This document shows positions 6,031 through 10,144 of a stretch of DNA of 10,144 nucleotides, piece by piece. The notes below the pieces were generated by a model. It worked only from the letters and a program-made list of their open reading frames with translations, was not told where the DNA came from and did not search any database. Position 1 is the first letter of the stretch. The number at the start of each line of letters is the position of its first letter. The stretch is from Acidaminococcaceae bacterium. Its GTDB lineage: Bacteria > Bacillota > Negativicutes > Acidaminococcales > Acidaminococcaceae. The stretch covers positions 1 through 10,144 of the forward strand of contig JALCSJ010000071.1 in NCBI GenBank assembly GCA_022653215.1, read 5' to 3'. Made by a program: the position numbers and the translations under genes.

Positions 6031-7081
6031 CATCTGTGCCTTTCTTGGTATCAGCCTGCGCATCTGCCTTCTCCGGGGCAGCGGCATCTGGTTTGGGCAA
6101 AGCAATTGCCCTGATCTTGCTTTCAACTTCGGCAGCAATATCCGGATGCTCTTTTAAGAAGGTCTTGGCATTTTCTCTGCCCTGACCGATTCTTTCGTCA
6201 TTATAGGAATACCAGGAACCGCTCTTGTCAATAATATTGTATTCGGCCCCTAAATCCACCAGACATCCTTCATTAGAAATGCCTTCCCCGTACATAATAT
6301 CAAATTCCGCTTGCTTAAAGGGAGGCGCTACTTTGTTTTTAACTACTTTAACCCGGGTTCTATTACCAATCATCTCGTTGCCGTTTTTCAAAGTTTCTAT
6401 TCTGCGAACATCCAACCGGATAGTAGAATAGAATTTCAAAGCACGGCCACCGGTGGTAACTTCAGGATTACCAAACATAATACCGACTTTTTCACGAATC
6501 TGATTAATAAAGACTGTGCAGGTTTTGGACTTGGAAATAATACCGGTTAATTTCCGCAAAGCCTGACTCATTAGACGAGCCTGTAGTCCTACATGGGAAT
6601 CTCCCATTTCTCCTTCGATTTCTGCTTTTGGTACTAAAGCCGCCACGGAGTCGATAACCACAATATCAATGGCCCCGCTGCGCACCAGAGCATCGCATAT
6701 TTCCAGGGCCTGTTCGCCTGTATCAGGCTGTGAAATAAGCAAATCATCTACATCTACTCCTAAATGCTTGGCATATTCCGGATCTAAGGCATGTTCTGCA
6801 TCAATAAATGCTGCATAACCGCCTGCCTTCTGGGCCTGAGCAATCATATGCAGAGCCACGGTAGTTTTACCTGAAGATTCAGGTCCGTATATTTCAATAA
6901 CACGGCCGCGTGGAATACCGCCTACACCTAACGCAATATCCAAAGATAACGCTCCGGTAGGAATAGTTTCTACATTCATTTTAGCTCCGGCTTCACCTAA
7001 ACGCATAATGGAACCCTTGCCAAAATCTTTTTCGATTTGATGCACTGCCGCATCGAGAGCTTTTGTCTTATCTGTGTCCAT
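6014..7081 (-). CDS. recA: Recombinase RecA
   Basis: DNA strand-exchange ATPase; its filament on single-stranded DNA drives homologous recombination and stimulates LexA self-cleavage. The product has 355 residues, with Walker A GPESSGKT at 66-73, Walker B VVIDS at about 141-145, the DNA-binding loop 2 region GNPEVTTGGRALKFY at about 204-218, and an acidic C-terminal tail ending GTDDGEKE. The start is the ATG at 7081, with GGAGG 8 bases upstream; a TTG at 7102 lies upstream of that ribosome site and is rejected. It has its own promoter with a LexA-type operator in the spacer (7125-7153). recX follows with an overlap and is probably co-transcribed. The rib genes lie immediately upstream on the same strand. 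Confidence 0.98.
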   Translation of the reverse strand: MDTDKTKALDAAVHQIEKDFGKGSIMRLGEAGAKMNVETIPTGALSLDIALGVGGIPRGRVIEIYGPESSGKTTVALHMIAQAQKAGGYAAFIDAEHALDPEYAKHLGVDVDDLLISQPDTGEQALEICDALVRSGAIDIVVIDSVAALVPKAEIEGEMGDSHVGLQARLMSQALRKLTGIISKSKTCTVFINQIREKVGIMFGNPEVTTGGRALKFYSTIRLDVRRIETLKNGNEMIGNRTRVKVVKNKVAPPFKQAEFDIMYGEGISNEGCLVDLGAEYNIIDKSGSWYSYNDERIGQGRENAKTFLKEHPDIAAEVESKIRAIALPKPDAAAPEKADAQADTKKGTDDGEKE

Positions 7082-7124
7082 GCTAATTTCCTCCGTATTC
7101 AAATTTAATTATTGCTACATATAT

Positions 7125-7153
7125 ATTCTACAAACAGTTGTTCGTAATGTCAA
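7125..7153 (-). promoter_or_regulatory. recA promoter
   Basis: On the minus strand TTGACA (complement of 7148-7153) and TAGAAT (complement of 7125-7130) are separated by 17 bases. Transcription should start near 7118, about 37 bases before the recA ATG. The -35 begins only about 10 bases after the ribH stop. Confidence 0.82.
7131..7144 (-). promoter_or_regulatory. LexA (SOS) operator of recA
   Basis: The minus strand reads CGAACAACTGTTTG, an imperfect palindrome fitting the Gram-positive Cheo box (CGAAC-N4-GTTYG). It lies wholly within the 17-base spacer of the recA promoter, so bound LexA would block RNA polymerase and the gene would be induced by DNA damage. Confidence 0.85.
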
Positions 7154-7162
7154 GAGGAAATT

Positions 7163-7624
7163 TTATAACATTTTATTTAAATTTGCCATTTCAATGGCCG
7201 TTGCTGCTGCATCAGAACCCTTATTGCCGGCCTTGGTTCCTGCTCTTTCCACAGCCTGCTCAATATTTTCGGTAGTTACGACCCCAAAAGCACAGGGTAC
7301 TCCTGTTTCCATATTGACCATAGCAACACCCTTGGAAACCTCATTGCAGACATAATCATAGTGAGAAGTAGCCCCGCGAATAACAGCTCCCAAACAAATA
7401 ATGGCATCGTATTCTTTGCTCTTGGCCATTTTTTTGGCAATAGAAGGAATCTCAAAAGCTCCCGGCACCCATGCCACAGTAATGTCCTCGCTTTTAGCAC
7501 CATGTCTTACCAAAGTATCTTCCGCACCACTTAACAGCTTGCTGGTAATGAATTCATTGAATCTTGCTACCACAATACCTATTTTCAGGCCCTCGGCCAG
7601 TAATTTACCTTCTAAAACTCTCAT
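7163..7624 (-). CDS. ribH: 6,7-dimethyl-8-ribityllumazine synthase
   Basis: Condenses 5-amino-6-ribitylaminouracil with 3,4-dihydroxy-2-butanone 4-phosphate to make the lumazine precursor of riboflavin; cytoplasmic, usually assembling as pentamers or 60-mer shells. The product has 153 residues, the usual length. Substrate-site motifs are RFNEFIT at 21-27, PGAFEIP at 54-60, GAVIRGATSHYDYV at 79-92 with catalytic His88, and the phosphate-contact end GTKAGNKG near 129-136. The ATG overlaps the ribBA stop as ATGA, and GAGGA lies about 7 bases upstream, so translation is coupled. It is the last rib gene. No terminator is seen between it and the recA promoter. Confidence 0.96.
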   Translation of the reverse strand: MRVLEGKLLAEGLKIGIVVARFNEFITSKLLSGAEDTLVRHGAKSEDITVAWVPGAFEIPSIAKKMAKSKEYDAIICLGAVIRGATSHYDYVCNEVSKGVAMVNMETGVPCAFGVVTTENIEQAVERAGTKAGNKGSDAAATAIEMANLNKML

Positions 7625-8844
7625 TTTAAATCCTCGCTCTCATTTAGTTTGTGACCCATGCGTCTTTCTTTTGTCAAAAGATATTTATGATTGTAACAAT
7701 TATCCTTCATGATAATCGGCACAGTTTCCGTAATAGTAATACCGTAACCGGAGAGTCCTGCTCTTTTAGCGGGGTTATTCGTTAATAGACGGATACTTGT
7801 TAAACCCAGGTCCGCCAGAATTTGTGCCCCAATACCATAATCCCGTAAATCAGGAGCAAATCCCAATTTTACGTTAGCATCTACTGTATCCAGTCCCTGA
7901 TCTTGAAGTTCGTAAGCTTTCAACTTATTAGCCAAACCAATGCCACGGCCTTCTTGGCGCATATAAAGAACTACGCCCGTACCTTCTTTTTCAATCATTC
8001 TTAAAGCTGTAGCTAACTGATCACCGCAATCACAACGGAGAGAACCGAAAGCATCACCGGTTAAACACTCGGAATGAACTCTTACCAGTACATTCTTTTT
8101 ACCGGCAATATCGCCTTTGACTAAGGCTACATGACATTTGTCATCCAAATCATTGGTATAGCCAATAGCTCTGAAAGTACCGTATTTAGACGGCAAAGCA
8201 GCGTTGGCGATTCTATGTACCATTTTTTCTGTTTTCTTACGATAGGCAACTAAAGATGCTACTGTAATAAAAGTTAATTTGTACTTTTTGGCAAATTCAA
8301 TTAATTCCGCAGTACGCATCATGGTACCATCTGCACTCATGATTTCGCAGCAGATGCCTACAGGTTTCAGTCCGGCTAGTTTGCATAAATCCGTAGTGGT
8401 TTCCGTGTGGCCTGTTCTGCGCATAACACCACCCTTGCGGCTACGTAAAGGAAATACATGGCCGGGCCGTCTGAAATCCAAGGGTTCAGCATTATCTTCG
8501 GTACATTTTTTAATAGTAAAAGCTCTTTCTACAGCAGAAATACCTGTTGTCGTATCCTTATGGTCAATTGATACGGTAAAAGCAGTTTCATGATTATCCG
8601 TGTTGTTTGCCACCATAGGTTCAAATTGCAGACGATCAACGATTTCACCGTCGCAAGGCATGCAAATCAAGCCTTTAGCATGAGTTGCCATGAAATTAAT
8701 AGCCTCAGTGTCAACAAACTGAGCCGCCATGATCAGGTCCCCTTCGTTTTCTCTGTCTTCATCATCTGTTACAAGAACCATTTTTCCTGCTTTAATATCT
8801 GCAATAGCTTCTTCCACTGTGTTAAACTTGAAATTTTCGTCCAT
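7621..8844 (-). CDS. ribBA: Bifunctional DHBP synthase / GTP cyclohydrolase II
   Basis: A two-domain enzyme that supplies both branches of riboflavin synthesis. The N-terminal RibB domain (about 1-205) converts ribulose 5-phosphate to 3,4-dihydroxy-2-butanone 4-phosphate, with the metal-binding DDEDRENEGD at 27-36 and RRTGHTETTTD at 142-152. The C-terminal RibA domain (about 206-407) opens the GTP ring with loss of formate and pyrophosphate. It has zinc ligands Cys260, Cys271 and Cys273 in SECLTGDAFGSLRCDC, plus RQEGRGIGL at 296-304 and DLRDYGIGAQ at 332-341. All key residues of both halves seem present, so both activities are expected. The 407-residue length is typical. The ATG at 8844 has GGAGG 5 bases upstream, and that ribosome site overlaps the ribE stop. 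Confidence 0.97.
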   Translation of the reverse strand: MDENFKFNTVEEAIADIKAGKMVLVTDDEDRENEGDLIMAAQFVDTEAINFMATHAKGLICMPCDGEIVDRLQFEPMVANNTDNHETAFTVSIDHKDTTTGISAVERAFTIKKCTEDNAEPLDFRRPGHVFPLRSRKGGVMRRTGHTETTTDLCKLAGLKPVGICCEIMSADGTMMRTAELIEFAKKYKLTFITVASLVAYRKKTEKMVHRIANAALPSKYGTFRAIGYTNDLDDKCHVALVKGDIAGKKNVLVRVHSECLTGDAFGSLRCDCGDQLATALRMIEKEGTGVVLYMRQEGRGIGLANKLKAYELQDQGLDTVDANVKLGFAPDLRDYGIGAQILADLGLTSIRLLTNNPAKRAGLSGYGITITETVPIIMKDNCYNHKYLLTKERRMGHKLNESEDLK

Positions 8845-8853
8845 GATTTCCTC

Positions 8854-9501
8854 CTATATAAACCCATTTTCTAAAAGAGCTTTCTTTGTCAAAGAACTTG
8901 GTTTTTCCAGCTCTTTATTTTCCAGCATTTTTTCTACATATTTGCCTATAATATCAGTTTCCAGATTAACCTTAGCTCCAATGTTCTTAAACCCCAGTGT
9001 CGTATCCTCTACTGTAAGGGGAATCAAAGACACAGAAAAACCCGTTTGAGTAACTGCCGTTACGGTAAGACTGATACCATCAATGGCAATGGAGCCTTTT
9101 ACGATAATGTATCTAAGCAATTCAGGCGGAGTCGTAATAGTAACTACCCTGGCAATACCTTCCGGCACTACCTTGCTGATGGTTCCAACCCCGTCAATAT
9201 GACCGCTGACAATGTGTCCATCTAAGCCATCAGATAAATGGAGGGTCCTCTCCAAATTAACCTTATCACCCTTTTCCAGAGTGCCTATGGTAGTTCTTCT
9301 GGCTGTTTCCGGCATAACGTCCACAGTAAATTTTTCGGAAGAAAACTCTGTAACTGTTAAGCAGGCACCATTTACTGCAATGCTTTCCCCTCTTTGTAAT
9401 TGAGGCGGAATTTTTTGGGCACTTACCGTCAGGCGGTAGGAATCTTTTTCTTTTTTCAGGTTATCCACCTTACCAAGTTCAGCAATTAATCCTGTGAACA
9501 T
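8854..9501 (-). CDS. ribE: Riboflavin synthase, alpha subunit
   Basis: Catalyses the dismutation of two 6,7-dimethyl-8-ribityllumazine molecules into riboflavin and 5-amino-6-ribitylaminouracil. The product has 215 residues, made of two similar lumazine-binding barrels. The first starts MFTGLI and holds GESIAVNGACLTV at 38-50; the second starts near DGHIVSGHIDG (94-104) and holds GSIAIDGISLTV at 136-147. The C-terminus is the trimerisation helix. The ATG at 9501 has GGAG 8 bases upstream and overlaps the end of ribD by 16 bases, indicating coupled translation; ribBA follows after 9 bases. The gene is named ribE or ribC in different organisms. Confidence 0.96.
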   Translation of the reverse strand: MFTGLIAELGKVDNLKKEKDSYRLTVSAQKIPPQLQRGESIAVNGACLTVTEFSSEKFTVDVMPETARRTTIGTLEKGDKVNLERTLHLSDGLDGHIVSGHIDGVGTISKVVPEGIARVVTITTPPELLRYIIVKGSIAIDGISLTVTAVTQTGFSVSLIPLTVEDTTLGFKNIGAKVNLETDIIGKYVEKMLENKELEKPSSLTKKALLENGFI

Positions 9502-10144
9502 GGTCTTAACTCCTTTCCTATCCTGCCTGTTACCAGAATATCTCTGTCAAAAGTCTTGACTTCCTGATGATGCAGGACATAACCGGCAGAAATAACGCTC
9601 TTGCCTTTGCCTCCCACCGGAGAAATATTACCGGTACCGCCGATAAGTTTAGGCGCAATAAAGGCATAGACTCTTTGGACCAGTCCCGCATCAAAGAAGG
9701 AACCATGTACAGCACTGCCCCCTTCTACTAAAAGACTGGTTATATTTTCCCGTCCCAAAGCAGATAAGAGATATTTTAGATCAGGCTCTCCGTCTGACAA
9801 AGGAACCTGTAAAACTCTGACACCCGGTTTAGAAGTAAAAGCAGCTACTTTTTTAGCGGGAATATCTTTACCTGTAACAATAATCGTAGGTGCTTTACCA
9901 TCATTTACCAGCTTACAAGTTCTGGGAATTTCCAAATTACTGTCCAAAACTATTCTGATAGGATTATTGCCATCCACTAACCGGCAGGTAAGTTCCGGGT
10001 CATCAACCAAAACAGTCCGCTTGCCTACCAAAATAGCATCGTATTCATGCCGCAGCAAATGTCCGTAGGCTCTGGCTGTCTCACCGGTAATCCATTTAGC
10101 ATCACCGGTATAGGTAGCCAGTTTTCCATCCAAAGTCATAGCAT
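9486..10144 (-). CDS. ribD: RibD, reductase domain (5' part cut by right window edge)
   Basis: Bifunctional deaminase/reductase acting early in riboflavin synthesis. Only the C-terminal 5-amino-6-(5-phosphoribosylamino)uracil reductase domain is in the window (218 residues to the TAA at 9486). It begins AMTLDGKLAT, the usual reductase entry motif, followed by AKWITGETAR, DAILVGKRTVLVDDPELT and LLVEGGSAVHG, all typical NADPH/substrate contacts. The N-terminal zinc cytidine-deaminase domain (~145 residues) should lie beyond base 10144. The methionine at 10139 is internal, since the frame stays open to the edge and homologous proteins continue upstream. It overlaps ribE by 16 bases as the upstream gene of the ribD-ribE-ribBA-ribH cluster. 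A riboswitch, if any, would lie outside the window. Confidence 0.93.
   Translation of the reverse strand, partial: AMTLDGKLATYTGDAKWITGETARAYGHLLRHEYDAILVGKRTVLVDDPELTCRLVDGNNPIRIVLDSNLEIPRTCKLVNDGKAPTIIVTGKDIPAKKVAAFTSKPGVRVLQVPLSDGEPDLKYLLSALGRENITSLLVEGGSAVHGSFFDAGLVQRVYAFIAPKLIGGTGNISPVGGKGKSVISAGYVLHHQEVKTFDRDILVTGRIGKELRPCSQD

Noticed and set aside
6031..6138. Upstream extension of recX into recA
   Set aside because: The extra residues are a frame-shifted reading of recA and do not resemble RecX; a ribosome site supports the start at 6030.

Overview
The window is a low-GC stretch of bacterial chromosome, most likely from a Firmicute. Sigma70-type promoters have TTGACA -35 boxes, ribosome binding sites are strong GGAGG types, RNase Y is present, and recA carries a Gram-positive (Cheo-box) LexA operator. 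From remembered protein style (RecA, RNase Y, MgtA) a Negativicutes member such as a Phascolarctobacterium relative is plausible, but this is inference and was not searched.

Left region (1-1049). The 5' end of an AEC-family membrane transporter gene runs leftward off the edge (1-229, minus). An ~810-base intergenic stretch then separates it from the rightward mgtA gene. Bases ~353-747 hold a structured, GC-richer repeat element: a short copy (353-445) followed directly by a long copy (448-747) that carries a ~226-base insert folding into a ~190-base imperfect palindrome. Bases ~756-1049 hold a strong promoter and a ~260-nt leader RNA for mgtA. The leader contains a candidate 30-codon leader ORF, an 11-bp candidate antiterminator pairing, an intrinsic terminator, and a hairpin that hides the mgtA ribosome binding site. 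Together they look like an undescribed expression switch for a Mg2+-type P-type ATPase.

Middle (1050-5535). mgtA (plus) and rny, RNase Y (minus), converge on one bidirectional terminator at 3741-3775. rny has its own promoter and an uncertain start codon: the annotated-type GTG lies inside the Shine-Dalgarno sequence, and the correctly spaced in-frame codon is ATA.

Right region (5533-10144), all on the minus strand. In transcription order it holds ribD (cut by the right edge), ribE, ribBA, ribH, recA and recX. The four rib genes are tightly packed, with overlapping or near-touching ends, and encode riboflavin synthesis from GTP and ribulose 5-phosphate through 6,7-dimethyl-8-ribityllumazine. 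recA has its own promoter with the LexA box inside the spacer. recX overlaps the recA end by 17 bases and encodes a RecA modulator. No terminator is visible between ribH and recA, so rib transcription may run into recA-recX.
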